Shown: positions 33,282 to 42,814, counted from the stretch's first letter. The stretch: DNA of 52,897 nt from Selenomonas sp. FOBRC6 (GCF_000286455.1 NZ_ALKG01000090.1:1-52897); one strand, 5' to 3'. Notes: generated by a model not told the origin, from the sequence alone. Numbers and translations: made by a program.

Positions 33282-34480
33282 CAGTCCACCAACGCGGGGC
33301 TGTGGCTCTCCTGCCATGGCAGCCCCCAGACGTTCAGCGCGTCCATGAACGGATCGGGATCGAACTCCTCGACGTTGAACACGCCGGGACGCCGCCACTT
33401 GCCCGTCATCACCATCATCGCGCCAATCATCGCGGGCACGCCCGTCGTGTAGGCGACCGCCTGCGAGCCGACCTCGGCGTAGCACGCCTCATGGTCGCAG
33501 ACATTGTAGAGGTAGTAGTTCTTTTCTTTCCCATCCTTCTTCCCACGGAAGATGCAGCCGATGTTCGTCTTGCCCTTCGTTCGCGGGCCAAGGCTCGCGG
33601 GGTCGGGCAGCACTGCCTTCAGGAACTGCAGAGGGATGATCTTGTGCCCCTCGAAGTCGATCGGCTCGATGGAGGTCATGCCGACGTTCTCCAAGCAGCG
33701 CAGATGCGTGAGATAGCTCTCGCCAAACGTCATAAAGAAGCGGATGCGCTTGATGCCTTTGATATTTTTCGCGAGCGACTCGAGTTCCTCGTGGTGCAGG
33801 AGATACATGTCCTTCTGCCCGACCTCGGCGAAATCATAGACGCGCTTGATCTCCATCGGCTCTGTCTCGACCCACGCGCCGTTCTCCCAGTAGCTGCCCT
33901 TTGCCGAGACCTCGCGGATGTTGATCTCGGGATTGAAGTTCGTCGCAAAGGGATAGCCGTGATCGCCGCCGTTGCAGTCGAGGATGTCGATGTAGTTGAT
34001 CTCGTCAAACTCGTGCTTCATCGCATACGCACTGAACACGCCCGTCACGCCGGGGTCGAATCCCGAGCCGAGCAGCGCCGTCAGCCCCGCCTCGCGGAAG
34101 CGATCCGCATATGCCCACTGCCAGCTGTACTCGAATTTCGCCGTGTCCTCCGGCTCGTAGTTCGCCGTATCGACGTAATGCACGCCCGCCGCAAGGCACG
34201 CATCCATGACGTGCAGATCCTGATACGGGAGCGCGAGGTTCAGCACGACATCCGGTTTAAATTCGCGGATGAGCGCCGTGAGCTCCGGCACGTTGTCCGC
34301 ATCCACGGCGGCGGTCTCGATCTTCGTCTTGCCGCCGTCCAGCTTCGCCTTCAGTGCATCGCATTTCGACTTCGTGCGCGAGGCAATGAGGATCTCCTCA
34401 AAGACCTCCGGATTCTGACAGCATTTATGCACGGCAACGCTCGCAACGCCGCCGGCACCAATAATCATCGCTTTTCCCAT
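33281..34480 (-). CDS. Carboxynorspermidine/carboxyspermidine dehydrogenase
   Basis: Saccharopine dehydrogenase-family enzyme that joins putrescine or diaminopropane with aspartate semialdehyde, using NADPH, to form the substrate of NspC. The start at 34478-34480 follows AAAGGAGGCGTTCC and gives 399 residues. N-terminal Rossmann motif MIIGAGGVASVAVHKC, then LNLALPYQDLHVMDACLAAG and YVDTANYEPED, then GSGFDPGVTGVFSAYA. Its stop overlaps the nspC start by one base, so they work as a pair. Upstream lies a promoter overlapped by a perfect 15-base inverted repeat. Confidence 0.95.
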   Translation of the reverse strand: MGKAMIIGAGGVASVAVHKCCQNPEVFEEILIASRTKSKCDALKAKLDGGKTKIETAAVDADNVPELTALIREFKPDVVLNLALPYQDLHVMDACLAAGVHYVDTANYEPEDTAKFEYSWQWAYADRFREAGLTALLGSGFDPGVTGVFSAYAMKHEFDEINYIDILDCNGGDHGYPFATNFNPEINIREVSAKGSYWENGAWVETEPMEIKRVYDFAEVGQKDMYLLHHEELESLAKNIKGIKRIRFFMTFGESYLTHLRCLENVGMTSIEPIDFEGHKIIPLQFLKAVLPDPASLGPRTKGKTNIGCIFRGKKDGKEKNYYLYNVCDHEACYAEVGSQAVAYTTGVPAMIGAMMVMTGKWRRPGVFNVEEFDPDPFMDALNVWGLPWQESHSPALVD

Positions 34481-34507
34481 GGGAACGCCTCCTTTATCTA
34501 TGCTCCT

Positions 34508-34536
34508 ATCATACAACAGGACAGGGGTCACTGCAA
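34508..34536 (-). promoter_or_regulatory. Promoter of the carboxyspermidine operon
   Basis: Minus strand TTGCAG (34531-34536), 17 bases, TATGAT (34508-34513), 28 bases before the start codon. Confidence 0.55.
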
Positions 34537-34553
34537 GTGCAGTGACCCCTGTC
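34520..34553. repeat. Perfect 15-base inverted repeat over a promoter
   Basis: GACAGGGGTCACTGC (34520-34534), four bases, GCAGTGACCCCTGTC (34539-34553). It follows the chemoreceptor stop without a T run and overlaps the -35 and spacer of the carboxyspermidine promoter. It could be an operator or a terminator stem. Confidence 0.75.
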
Positions 34554-34565
34554 AATGTTTATATC

Positions 34566-36572
34566 TTAGAGCTTGAACTTCTTCGTCTCGCCTGCGAGCT
34601 CATCCGCAAGGTTGGAGAGGCGCCGCGTCGCCGCCGCAATCTCCTGCATGGAGGCGGACTGCTCTTCGGTCGCTGCAGAGACATTCTGAGCACTGTCGGC
34701 ATTCACCGTGCTGACCTTCTGGATCTCCTCGATCTGCGCGCGCACCGTCTGCGTCTCGTTCTCCATCTGCTGAATGCCCGAGGTGATGCCCTTTACGCCG
34801 TCGCCGAGCTGCTGAATCGACTCCGCGATCGACTGGAACACATCGTCTGCCGTACGAACCGATTCCAGACCATGTCCAACATATTCGTTGCCACGCTTTC
34901 CGGCCTCGACCGCACGCTCCATATCCGCCTGTACGGACTGCATGGTCTCAGAGATCTTCTTCGAGAACTCGCCCGATTCCTCGGCGAGCTTCCTGACCTC
35001 CTCGGCAACGACGGCAAAGCCGCGTCCGTGCTCACCCGCACGCGCCGCCTCGATGGCCGCGTTGAGTGCGAGCAAGTTCGTCTGCTCTGCAATGCTGCCG
35101 ATGACCTCGACGCTGTGGCTGATCTCCTCGGAGCTCTTACCGAGTGCCGAGATTGCGGCATCGACGGTCTCCGAACCCGTCTTGATCTGCTCCATGTAGT
35201 TCACGACCTCGTCGATGGAGCGGCGCCCCTCCTGCACGCGTTCCACCGTCTTGTTCGTGACCTCTGCAACCTCACCCGCCTGCTTGGACATGCCCGCAGC
35301 ATGGCTCGAGATCGAGACCGCCGCATTCGCTACCGAGGTGGAGGCATCGGACTGACGCTCCACGCCCTCGGCAATCTCCGTGATCGACATGGCAACGTGG
35401 TTGGACGCCTCCGCCGACTGCTGGGATGCCTCGGTGAGTGCTTCTGCCGAGGTTGAGAGCTCGGCCGCATTGGACTGAATCCGCTTGATCAGCGTATTGA
35501 GCGTATGACGCATCTTGATGAAGCCATCCGAGAGCTGCCCCATCTCATCCTGCGAAGTGATGGTCTTCGGCGTCTCGCGCAGATCGCCACTGTTGAGTAT
35601 GTCACAGACGCGCACAACATTCTGGATGCCTGCTGCAAAATTATTCGAAACGAAGAAAATCAGCGCCGATATGATGAGAACGATGACAACGGTCAGCCCC
35701 GCCAGCACCATCAGCAGCGTATGTGCATCCTCAAGGATCTCACTGTCGGAGGCCTCTGACATGACGACCCAGCGGCGTCCATCAAGCTGAATTGGAACTA
35801 GGGTGCCCGTCATGCCCTCGCCCGACTCACGTTCATAATGTGCAAGCGCGGGCTCGTTCTTGTCGATGACAGACTTAAATGCATCCACGAGGCTCATCGA
35901 GATCTTGACGCTCGAGACCTCCTTGCTGAAGTCGAGTTTGCCCACCTGAGCCGGTTCATTCGGGTGAATGATGACAAGTCCCGACTCGTCCATGACGACA
36001 AGCTGACCTGTCCGATAGGTCGCCATCTTCGCAAGGGTATCGTCAAAGCGCGAGAGTCCGATGGTTCCCGCAACCACACCTACAACCGTGCCGTTCTCTA
36101 TCACAGGAACACCGATGACGGTGACAACCTTGCCGGAGATCGCAGAGATCACAGGCTCCGAGACGACGGTCTTCTTCGTCTGGACAGCCTTCTTAAAATA
36201 ATCGCGATCCGAACGGTCGATCTCGTTGCCGTCCGCATCGAGTCCAATTCCATCGAGACCAAGATAGGCTACATTCGAGAAGACCTCGGTATGCTGCTTC
36301 ACCTCCTGCAGTGCAACCAGCTTTGCCGCATTATCTCCGTGCAGAATGGCCTCATTGCCTGACAGAATCTCGAGATGCACCTCGTTCGTCTCAAAGATGC
36401 GCCGTACCTCGAGTGCTGCCTGCTTGCCGACCCCCTGGCCGATTGTATTCGCATTCTCCACGAGCATATTGCTCGCCATCTTGTAGCTGACACCAAAGAA
36501 CACGAAAAAACCGACGAGCATCACAGGCAATACAGATGCTAAAAACTTTGTACGAATGGATTTAAACTGCAT
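34566..36572 (-). CDS. Methyl-accepting chemotaxis protein with a dCache-type sensor
   Basis: Chemoreceptor of 668 residues starting at the ATG 36570-36572 ([15 protein letters not shown]) behind GAGGGGAGC. Layout: membrane helix about 12-34, an extracytoplasmic dCache-like double-PAS sensor about 40-280 ([20 protein letters not shown]), a second helix about 285-315, HAMP about 315-370, then a long signalling coiled coil with the conserved tip [20 protein letters not shown] and [16 protein letters not shown]. It sits alone, with no che genes in the window. The ligand is unknown; dCache sensors often bind amino acids or other small metabolites. Confidence 0.95.
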   Translation of the reverse strand: MQFKSIRTKFLASVLPVMLVGFFVFFGVSYKMASNMLVENANTIGQGVGKQAALEVRRIFETNEVHLEILSGNEAILHGDNAAKLVALQEVKQHTEVFSNVAYLGLDGIGLDADGNEIDRSDRDYFKKAVQTKKTVVSEPVISAISGKVVTVIGVPVIENGTVVGVVAGTIGLSRFDDTLAKMATYRTGQLVVMDESGLVIIHPNEPAQVGKLDFSKEVSSVKISMSLVDAFKSVIDKNEPALAHYERESGEGMTGTLVPIQLDGRRWVVMSEASDSEILEDAHTLLMVLAGLTVVIVLIISALIFFVSNNFAAGIQNVVRVCDILNSGDLRETPKTITSQDEMGQLSDGFIKMRHTLNTLIKRIQSNAAELSTSAEALTEASQQSAEASNHVAMSITEIAEGVERQSDASTSVANAAVSISSHAAGMSKQAGEVAEVTNKTVERVQEGRRSIDEVVNYMEQIKTGSETVDAAISALGKSSEEISHSVEVIGSIAEQTNLLALNAAIEAARAGEHGRGFAVVAEEVRKLAEESGEFSKKISETMQSVQADMERAVEAGKRGNEYVGHGLESVRTADDVFQSIAESIQQLGDGVKGITSGIQQMENETQTVRAQIEEIQKVSTVNADSAQNVSAATEEQSASMQEIAAATRRLSNLADELAGETKKFKL

Positions 36573-36756
36573 ATGACTGCTCCCCTCTTCCAAAATGTGC
36601 CCCATCTGTCTGTAATGGGATATTTTCACCCTATCACATATTTCAAAGAATAACAAGCCTTTTCTCGAGAAAATCACATGTAAATTAATAGAAATAATAG
36701 TCTGTATTATATCGTAATTCTGTTTTGCTTACATGGGCTTTTCTTTTTCACATCCT

Positions 36757-36785
36757 ATGACAGGACGATCGAATTGTGCTATAAT
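36757..36785 (+). promoter_or_regulatory. Promoter of the GltD-like gene
   Basis: ATGACA (36757-36762), 17 bases, TATAAT (36780-36785), about 60 bases before the ATG. Confidence 0.7.
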
Positions 36786-36845
36786 AAGCACCGTGTATAC
36801 AATATTTTAAGAAGCGATACAATATAACGAAAGGAGCCATTCATC

Positions 36846-38075
36846 ATGGCTGTTCACGTCATCAACGAGGCACGCCGCTGCCTCCAGTGCAAAAAGCCGC
36901 TCTGCCGCATGAAGGGCTGCCCCGTGCAGACGAACGTGCCGGAGATGATCCGCCTCTTCCTCGACGGCAAGATCAACGAGGCGGGCGCGATGCTCTACGA
37001 CAACAATCCGATGAGCGTCTTCTGCTCGCTCGTCTGTGACCACGACGCGCAGTGCGAGGGCAACTGCATTCAGGGACGGCGCGGCGCGCCGATCCAGATC
37101 TCGAGCATCGAGCACTACATCTCGGACACCTACCTCGACAAGCTCGTCCTCTCGCGCAAATCCTACAACGGACACAACGTCGCCGTGATCGGCGCGGGGC
37201 CCGCGGGCATTGTGGTCGCAGTCAAGCTCGCGCAGGAGGGCTACGGTGTCACGATCTTCGAGCGCATGCAGAAGATTGGAGGCATGCTGCGCTACGGCAT
37301 CCCTGATTTTCGTCTGCCGCCCTCGACCATTGACCGCTACGGCGAAAAGCTGCGCACGCTCGGCATCCACATCCGCCCGAACACAACGATCGGCGGCGCG
37401 CTCACGGTGGACAACCTGTTCCGCGACGGCTACGAGGCAATCTTTATGGGCACGGGTGCATGGCGTGCGAAGAGCCTTGGCATTCACGGCGAAACGCTCG
37501 GCAACTGTCACTATGCGGTCAACTACCTCCAGAACCCCGATGTCTACCATCTCGGCGACCGCGTCGCCGTCATCGGCTCGGGCAACTCTGCGATGGATGT
37601 GGCGCGCACGGCGATCCGCAAGGGCAGCCGCTACGTCACGATCTACGCGCGGCGCAACGGCATCTCCGCAAGCGAGCGCGAGCTCGAATACGCGCTGATG
37701 GACGGCTGCGAGATCCAGTATGGAAAGGGTATCCACTCCGTCACGCCCGAGGGGCCGATGCTGTACGACCGCGTCTTTGACGAGGATCAGAATCTCATCA
37801 GCGAGGGCGAGCCCTATCTCATCCCCGCCGACAGCACGGTCATCGCGGCAAGTCAGGCGGCAAAGGACAAGATTGTCCGCTCGACGACAGGCATTACGCT
37901 CAACGAGAAGGGTCTCGTCAAGGTCGACGAGAACGGCATGACGGAGCGCGACGGCGTGTTTTCAGCAGGCGACGTGGTGCTCGGCCCATGGAACGTCGTG
38001 CAGGTGGTAAAGGACTCCAAGCATGTTGCAGAAGCGATGATACGCTATTTGGAAGCGCGCGGCGCAAAATCCTGA
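36846..38075 (+). CDS. GltD-like FAD/NAD(P) oxidoreductase without a large subunit
   Basis: A 409-residue relative of the glutamate synthase small subunit. The N-terminal part has two Cys-rich clusters for 4Fe-4S centres (CLQCKKPLCRMKGCPVQ, then CSLVCDHDAQCEGNC). The FAD motif VAVIGAGPAGIVVAVKLA begins near residue 110, followed by GGMLRYGIPDFRLP and the NAD(P)-binding VAVIGSGNSAMDVARTA; GVFSAGDVVLGPWNVVQVV is the C-terminal FAD contact. GAAAGGAG precedes the ATG. No gltB lies nearby, so it may be a stand-alone reductase, NfnB-like or GltD-like. The partner cannot be named. Confidence 0.88.
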   Translation: MAVHVINEARRCLQCKKPLCRMKGCPVQTNVPEMIRLFLDGKINEAGAMLYDNNPMSVFCSLVCDHDAQCEGNCIQGRRGAPIQISSIEHYISDTYLDKLVLSRKSYNGHNVAVIGAGPAGIVVAVKLAQEGYGVTIFERMQKIGGMLRYGIPDFRLPPSTIDRYGEKLRTLGIHIRPNTTIGGALTVDNLFRDGYEAIFMGTGAWRAKSLGIHGETLGNCHYAVNYLQNPDVYHLGDRVAVIGSGNSAMDVARTAIRKGSRYVTIYARRNGISASERELEYALMDGCEIQYGKGIHSVTPEGPMLYDRVFDEDQNLISEGEPYLIPADSTVIAASQAAKDKIVRSTTGITLNEKGLVKVDENGMTERDGVFSAGDVVLGPWNVVQVVKDSKHVAEAMIRYLEARGAKS

Positions 38076-38129
38076 CGGAACAGCAATCCCATTTTCGCCC
38101 GCCGCGCAATGGAAGTAAAGGAGACAGCT

Positions 38130-38435
38130 ATGACCATGAATGATCGCGAGATCACCGACCTCGTACGGCAGATGGCGGCACCGCCAAAGCCCCCCACGTA
38201 CGGCGAGGCAGAGGTGGAGGAGCTCGTGCGCATACACGCAGGCGGACGCCACAGGATGCGCAGCGAAGCGGAGATCCTCGCGCGCTACAACCTCGGACGC
38301 CAGCAGTACAGGCAGCTCAAGTTCAGCCGTGAGAACAACCGCGAGCAGCAACAGATGCTCTACGCCGAGCTCAAGGTGCTCGGTTGGGTGCTCGGGCGCA
38401 AGGAGCGGGATGTTGTCATGGAGATCAATCAATGA
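38130..38435 (+). CDS. Unknown 101-residue protein coupled to trpE
   Basis: I do not recognise this family. It starts at the ATG 38130 behind AAAGGAGA (another ATG two codons later is possible). It has no signal peptide or membrane segment. It is charged and mostly helical in pattern: a Pro-rich stretch (APPKPPTYG) near residue 20, then AEVEELVRIHAGGRHRMRSE, LARYNLGRQQYRQLKFSRE and YAELKVLGWVLGRKERDV. The stop overlaps the trpE start by four bases (ATGA, 38432-38435), so it is expressed with trpE-trpG. A role in controlling or accompanying anthranilate synthesis is only a guess from position. Confidence 0.75.
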   Translation: MTMNDREITDLVRQMAAPPKPPTYGEAEVEELVRIHAGGRHRMRSEAEILARYNLGRQQYRQLKFSRENNREQQQMLYAELKVLGWVLGRKERDVVMEINQ

Positions 38436-39934
38436 AGCTGAGTCTGACAAAGGAGGAGTTCATCGCAGCGACACAGACGGCGAACCTCATCACCGTCTCC
38501 ACCGAGCTGACGATGGATCTCGATACACCGGTCTCGATCTACTACAAGCTCGTCGGCGAGAAAAAGGGCTATATCATGGAGTCCGTCGACACGACGCAGC
38601 AACAGTTCGGACGTTACTCCTTCATCGGCGGCGAGCCGTTCGTACGTGTGCAGGTCTTTGCGGACAAGCTGCTCATCAACGAGAACGGCCTCATGAAGAG
38701 CATCGTGGGCGCGCCACACGAGACGATGAAGGCATATGCCGCGCGCTTCACCCCTGCTGTCACGGACGGAGAGACACTGCCCCTCGTCCACGGCGGGCTT
38801 GCAGGCTATTTCACCTATGAGACGGCGGCGACCTTCGACCGCGTGCGAGGGGTGGAGATCGGTGCTGAGGAGCTGCTCGGTCAGTTCATGATGTGCCGCT
38901 ACCTCGTCGTCTATGATGCGCTCAAAAACAGTGCACGCCTCCACTACCTCGCAGATGTGCGGGAGGGCGATGATGCGGGCGAGCTCTACGACGCGGTCAC
39001 CGAACGTCTTGCCGCTATGCGCGCACGCCTCGCCGCGCCGTTCGCACCATCTGATTCTGCACCGTCAACACGCAGTACGCCTGTCGACTTTATGGCGCGC
39101 TATGGGACACCGCCCGAGGATTTCCTGCGTACAATCGACACGATCAAGGAGCATATCTATGCGGGGGACATCTTTCAGGCGGTGCCGTCCTTCCGCTTTC
39201 GCGAGAAGATTACACGCCCCGCGTTCCTCTTCTATCGGCGGCTACGGCAAGTCAATCCCTCGCCCTATATGTTCTACTACAACTTCGGCGAGATCAAGCT
39301 CGTCGGTGCCTCCCCCGAGATGCTGATTAAAGTCTCCGGCAACACGGTCTACACCTACCCCATCGCCGGCACACGCAAGCGCGGCAAGACGGATGAGGAG
39401 GACGCACTGCTCGCCGCAGAGCTGCGTTCCGATGCAAAAGAATGCGCCGAGCACGCGATGCTCGTCGATCTCGCACGCAACGACCTCGGACGCATCAGCG
39501 TCCCCGGCAGTGTGCGCGTGCCGAAGCTCATGGAGGTCGAGCGCTTCTCCCATGTCTCGCATATGGTGAGCAGCGTCGTCGGCGAGATCGCACCCGCATA
39601 TGCGCCGATGGATGTCCTGCGCGCAACCTTCCCCGCAGGGACGGTCAGCGGCGCGCCAAAGCTGCGCGCGATGGAAATCATCCACGAGCAGGAACAGGCG
39701 CATCGCGGCTTCTACGCAGGAACCGTCGGCTACATGGATTTTCGTGGCAATATGGACATGTGCATCACGCTACGCACCATGTGCATCGAGAACGACGACA
39801 CGGCCATCATTCAGTCGGGCGCGGGCATCGTCAAGGACTCCGTGCCCGAGAGTGAATACCTTGAGATTTTGCAAAAGGCGAAGGCGCTCTTTGAGGTCGT
39901 GGAGGAGGTGGAGAACAATGCTGCTTTTGCTTGA
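38432..39934 (+). CDS. trpE: Anthranilate synthase component I
   Basis: Converts chorismate to anthranilate with ammonia supplied by TrpG. The ATG at 38432 overlaps the preceding gene by four bases and yields 500 residues. The N-terminal domain contains MESVDTTQQQFGRYSFIGGE, which resembles the tryptophan-binding LLES region of TrpE; this favours TrpE over PabB. The chorismate-binding core has GDIFQAVPSFRF, TYPIAGTRKRGKTDEED, ECAEHAMLVDLARNDLGRI, TFPAGTVSGAPKLRAME and GYMDFRGNMDM. Other trp genes are not in the window. Confidence 0.93.
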   Translation: MKLSLTKEEFIAATQTANLITVSTELTMDLDTPVSIYYKLVGEKKGYIMESVDTTQQQFGRYSFIGGEPFVRVQVFADKLLINENGLMKSIVGAPHETMKAYAARFTPAVTDGETLPLVHGGLAGYFTYETAATFDRVRGVEIGAEELLGQFMMCRYLVVYDALKNSARLHYLADVREGDDAGELYDAVTERLAAMRARLAAPFAPSDSAPSTRSTPVDFMARYGTPPEDFLRTIDTIKEHIYAGDIFQAVPSFRFREKITRPAFLFYRRLRQVNPSPYMFYYNFGEIKLVGASPEMLIKVSGNTVYTYPIAGTRKRGKTDEEDALLAAELRSDAKECAEHAMLVDLARNDLGRISVPGSVRVPKLMEVERFSHVSHMVSSVVGEIAPAYAPMDVLRATFPAGTVSGAPKLRAMEIIHEQEQAHRGFYAGTVGYMDFRGNMDMCITLRTMCIENDDTAIIQSGAGIVKDSVPESEYLEILQKAKALFEVVEEVENNAAFA

Positions 39935-40493
39935 CAACTACGATTCCTTCACCTATAACGTCTATCAGCTGCTCACAAACCTCGGCGCAGAGGTCGAGGT
40001 CGCCCGCAATGACGTGACGACGGTCGATGAAATCCGTACAAAAAAATACAAGGGCATCGTCATCTCCCCGGGCCCCGGTTTGCCGAAGGATGCGGGCATC
40101 ACAGAGGATGTGATCCGCGAGCTCGGCAGCGAGATTCCGATTCTCGGCATCTGCCTTGGACATCAGGCGATCGGTGAGGTGTTCGGCGGCAAGGTCGTCC
40201 GCGCAAAGGAAATCGTCCACGGCAAGGCATCCCCCATCCGCCACCACGGTACGGGCATCTACCGCAACGTCCATGCAGGCACGCAGGTCGCACGCTACCA
40301 CTCGCTCATCATCGAGCGCGAGAGTCTGCCCGATGTACTTGAGATCACGAGCGACCTCGGCGACGGCACAATCATGGGCGTGCGGCACAAGACTCTGCCT
40401 ATCGAGGGCATCCAGTTCCATCCCGAATCCATTCTGACACATGACGGACGTGCCATGATGGAGAACTATCTGACGGACATTGAGGCAATATGA
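39918..40493 (+). CDS. trpG: Anthranilate synthase glutamine amidotransferase component
   Basis: Class I glutamine amidotransferase that releases ammonia for TrpE. The ATG at 39918 follows GGAGGAGGTGGAG and overlaps the trpE end by 17 bases; 191 residues. Catalytic triad: Cys79 in GICLGHQ, His168 and Glu170 in QFHPES. Also LLLDNYDSFTYNVYQLL and SPGPGLPKDAG. In many bacteria this subunit also serves PabB, so a double role is possible. Its stop overlaps the HAD gene start by four bases. Confidence 0.94.
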   Translation: MLLLLDNYDSFTYNVYQLLTNLGAEVEVARNDVTTVDEIRTKKYKGIVISPGPGLPKDAGITEDVIRELGSEIPILGICLGHQAIGEVFGGKVVRAKEIVHGKASPIRHHGTGIYRNVHAGTQVARYHSLIIERESLPDVLEITSDLGDGTIMGVRHKTLPIEGIQFHPESILTHDGRAMMENYLTDIEAI

Positions 40494-41302
40494 GCGAAAA
40501 ACGATATGACGATATCCTCCTAATCAGTGACTTGGACGGTACATTGATTCCGCGCTATGAGATGATCTCCGAGGAAAATGTGCGCGCCATCAACGCGTTC
40601 ACCGCTGCAGGCGGCGCATTTGCTGCGGCGACAGGGCGCACGCCCGAGTCCGCCCTCCCCTACCTCAAGGGCATCACGGTCAACGCGCCGAGCATCTTCT
40701 TCAACGGTGCGATGCTCAAGGATCTGTCGAAGAATCAGGTGCTTGAGACACGCACGCTGGACGGCGACATCTGGCGCACGTTTGCCGCGCGTGTCCTCTA
40801 TCAGTTCCCGCGCGCCTGTGTCGAGGTCTATACGGCGCAGCAGTGCAATATCCTCAGCCCCGAGGCGAACGACGACCCGCGTCTCGACGACGAGTTCTAC
40901 AATGTGAATCACACGACGCTGAAAGCTGTCGAGGAAGAGACATGGCTGAAATTCTTCATCTGCGACGCGCCGATCAACCTGAGCTTCGTTGAACGTCTGG
41001 CGCAGGAACTTGGCATCGACAGATGCTCCACCTCCTTCTACTCCGAGGAAAACTACCTCGAGTTCGTCCCGCCTGGCACAAGCAAGGGCGCAATGGCAGA
41101 GGTTCTGCGATCGATGCCCGCCTACGCGGGACGGCGCATCATCGCGTGCGGCGACTACGAAAACGACGTGGAGCTGTTGCGCATAGCGGACACGGGCATC
41201 GCCCCCGAGGACGCCTCAGAGGATGCAAAGGCGGCGGCAGACCGCATTGCCCCGCCGTGCAGAGAGCCGATTGTACCGTGGATCCTGCGTGAGATATTAT
41301 AA
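40490..41302 (+). CDS. Cof-type HAD-IIB phosphatase
   Basis: A 270-residue haloacid dehalogenase-superfamily hydrolase. Motif I LISDLDGTLIP holds the nucleophile Asp, motif II is AAATGRTPES, the Lys region is PPGTSKGAMAEVL, and motif IV is IIACGDYENDVELLR. The type IIB cap lies between motifs II and the Lys. Relatives act on sugar phosphates, flavins or PLP, so the substrate is open. It is the last gene of the coupled row with trpE-trpG and precedes a strong terminator. Confidence 0.9.
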   Translation: MSEKRYDDILLISDLDGTLIPRYEMISEENVRAINAFTAAGGAFAAATGRTPESALPYLKGITVNAPSIFFNGAMLKDLSKNQVLETRTLDGDIWRTFAARVLYQFPRACVEVYTAQQCNILSPEANDDPRLDDEFYNVNHTTLKAVEEETWLKFFICDAPINLSFVERLAQELGIDRCSTSFYSEENYLEFVPPGTSKGAMAEVLRSMPAYAGRRIIACGDYENDVELLRIADTGIAPEDASEDAKAAADRIAPPCREPIVPWILREIL

Positions 41303-41312
41303 TCGGACATAC

Positions 41313-41344
41313 AAAAAGAGCGCTGCAACTGCAGCGCTCTTTTT
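41313..41344. terminator. Two-way terminator between the HAD and porin genes
   Basis: AAAAAGAGCGCTGC pairs perfectly with GCAGCGCTCTTTTT around AACT; it works in both directions for these convergent genes. Confidence 0.92.
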
Positions 41345-41370
41345 ATGCGGTAATTCGCTAATTAGTGAAC

Positions 41371-42609
41371 TTAGAACGAGAACTGAACGCGTGCAAAGAG
41401 TGTGCTTGCATTCTTGTCCGCCGTGATGTCCTTGCCCTTGAAGTACTCGAGCTTCGTCATCACATTCTTGAAGAGCGTGTAGCTCGTTCCGACAGCCCAG
41501 CCCTTCTGATCGCGGCCGAGAACGTTGTAGGTCGGTGCAAATGCAACATTATTGCCGAGGTGACGATAGGCGATATATGCGCCCCACGAGCCCATATCGG
41601 AGTTTTTCGCGCCCTTATAGTCGAGCTCAATACTGCCAGCCTTCTTATAGTAGTCCGCCTCGGTGTTCTGTGCGTAGGAGCCCTTGAGGGCAACATTCTT
41701 ATCGAACACATACTTGCCGCCGACCGACCAGATACGAGCCTTGTCCGAATCAGCGTTCTTGCTGTAGGAAGCAGCCTTAAACACATCATTGTTGATCTGC
41801 TGATAGCCGACACCCGCCGTGAGCTTGCCCATACCGTAAGTGAGGTCGATGCCCTGATAGTTTGCTGCCGCATCCGTGGCCGACTTCACATTTTTATCAG
41901 ATACACGACCTGCCGCAATCTTCGCCTTGACGACATTGCCAAACGACACCGTCGCACCCGAGATCGCCGTATCCATCGTCAGACCGTCATCTGCACCGGA
42001 GTAAAGATCCTGCTTGCCGAGCTTGATATTCAGATTACCATAGGTGCCATCTGCATACGCACGTGCAAGGGACATTGAGCTGCTGTCGTCCTTGTCCATG
42101 AAGTACTGCGTGTCGAGACGAGCCTTGACCTTCCAATGATCGTTGACCTCAGCAGATGGGAAGAGACGGAAGCGAACGCGATCCGTGTTCGTCTTCGAAT
42201 GATCCTTGTCATGACGATCGCTGATATAGTCGTAGCGGAGGTAGCCCGTCCACTTCACCATATCCGCATTGCGCTCGAGGTTCGAAACGCGAACGCCGAG
42301 GTTGTTGAGCTCATCAGCGAACTCAGCAGCAAGACGGTCAACGAGAGCGCGATCCGATGCGGACATGTCGCCCTTTGCCATTGCCTTTGCCGTCATCTGC
42401 GCCATCTCATAACGCGTGATGTTGCGGTCGCCGCGGTACGTGCCGTCGCCATAACCCTCGACAACACCGTCCGCAGCGAGCTGCGTCACAGCATCGTATG
42501 CCCAGTGGTCACGGGGCACATCCGAGAACGGATTTGCCGCTGCAAACGTAGTGGATGCTGCGCCGATCGTCAGCGCCGCTGCCAGAGCAGCTACCATTGT
42601 CTTCTTCAT
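41371..42609 (-). CDS. SLH-domain outer-membrane porin, OmpM/Mep45 type
   Basis: Major outer-membrane protein type of Negativicutes that both forms a channel and ties the outer membrane to peptidoglycan. The start at 42607-42609 follows AAGGAGG; 412 residues. Signal peptide about 1-24, SLH domain about 27-72 (NPFSDVPRDHWAYDAVTQLA, GYGDGTYRGDRNITRYEMAQ), a coiled-coil linker about 80-110, then a beta-barrel ending in Phe (FARVQFSF). In Selenomonas the SLH domain of Mep45 binds cadaverine-modified peptidoglycan; binding here is inferred. It has a long leader of about 110 bases. Confidence 0.94.
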   Translation of the reverse strand: MKKTMVAALAAALTIGAASTTFAAANPFSDVPRDHWAYDAVTQLAADGVVEGYGDGTYRGDRNITRYEMAQMTAKAMAKGDMSASDRALVDRLAAEFADELNNLGVRVSNLERNADMVKWTGYLRYDYISDRHDKDHSKTNTDRVRFRLFPSAEVNDHWKVKARLDTQYFMDKDDSSSMSLARAYADGTYGNLNIKLGKQDLYSGADDGLTMDTAISGATVSFGNVVKAKIAAGRVSDKNVKSATDAAANYQGIDLTYGMGKLTAGVGYQQINNDVFKAASYSKNADSDKARIWSVGGKYVFDKNVALKGSYAQNTEADYYKKAGSIELDYKGAKNSDMGSWGAYIAYRHLGNNVAFAPTYNVLGRDQKGWAVGTSYTLFKNVMTKLEYFKGKDITADKNASTLFARVQFSF

Positions 42610-42622
42610 TTTACTTCCTCCT

Positions 42623-42641
42623 TTGTGGGAATCTCCCACAA
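42623..42641 (-). promoter_or_regulatory. Hairpin just before the porin ribosome site
   Basis: TTGTGGGA and TCCCACAA form a perfect eight-base stem with a three-base loop directly beside AAGGAGG. It may stabilise the mRNA or affect ribosome access. Confidence 0.5.
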
Positions 42642-42727
42642 TCCAATGAATCGCCGAACCGCATACAGGAGGAACAGAGTATCCATGTTTCCTCGTGAAC
42701 TTCCTGTCTGTGTATTCAGTCTTGGTC

Positions 42728-42736
42728 ATTATAGCA
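42728..42736 (-). promoter_or_regulatory. Extended -10 promoter of the porin gene
   Basis: Minus strand TGCTATAAT, an extended -10 box, with only a weak TTTCCA at the -35 position. Confidence 0.6.
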
Positions 42737-42814
42737 CACTACAATTATTTTGGAAAGACTTAACGCTCTTATTTCGTCATCATTTGAAGGAAATACCATA
42801 ATTGAGAAACTTCT

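Noticed and set aside
32142-33485. N-terminally extended NspC of 447 residues
   Set aside because: The extra 68 codons run antisense-free inside the dehydrogenase gene, are Arg/Gly-rich and lack a ribosome site; the normal start at 33281 fits the family length.
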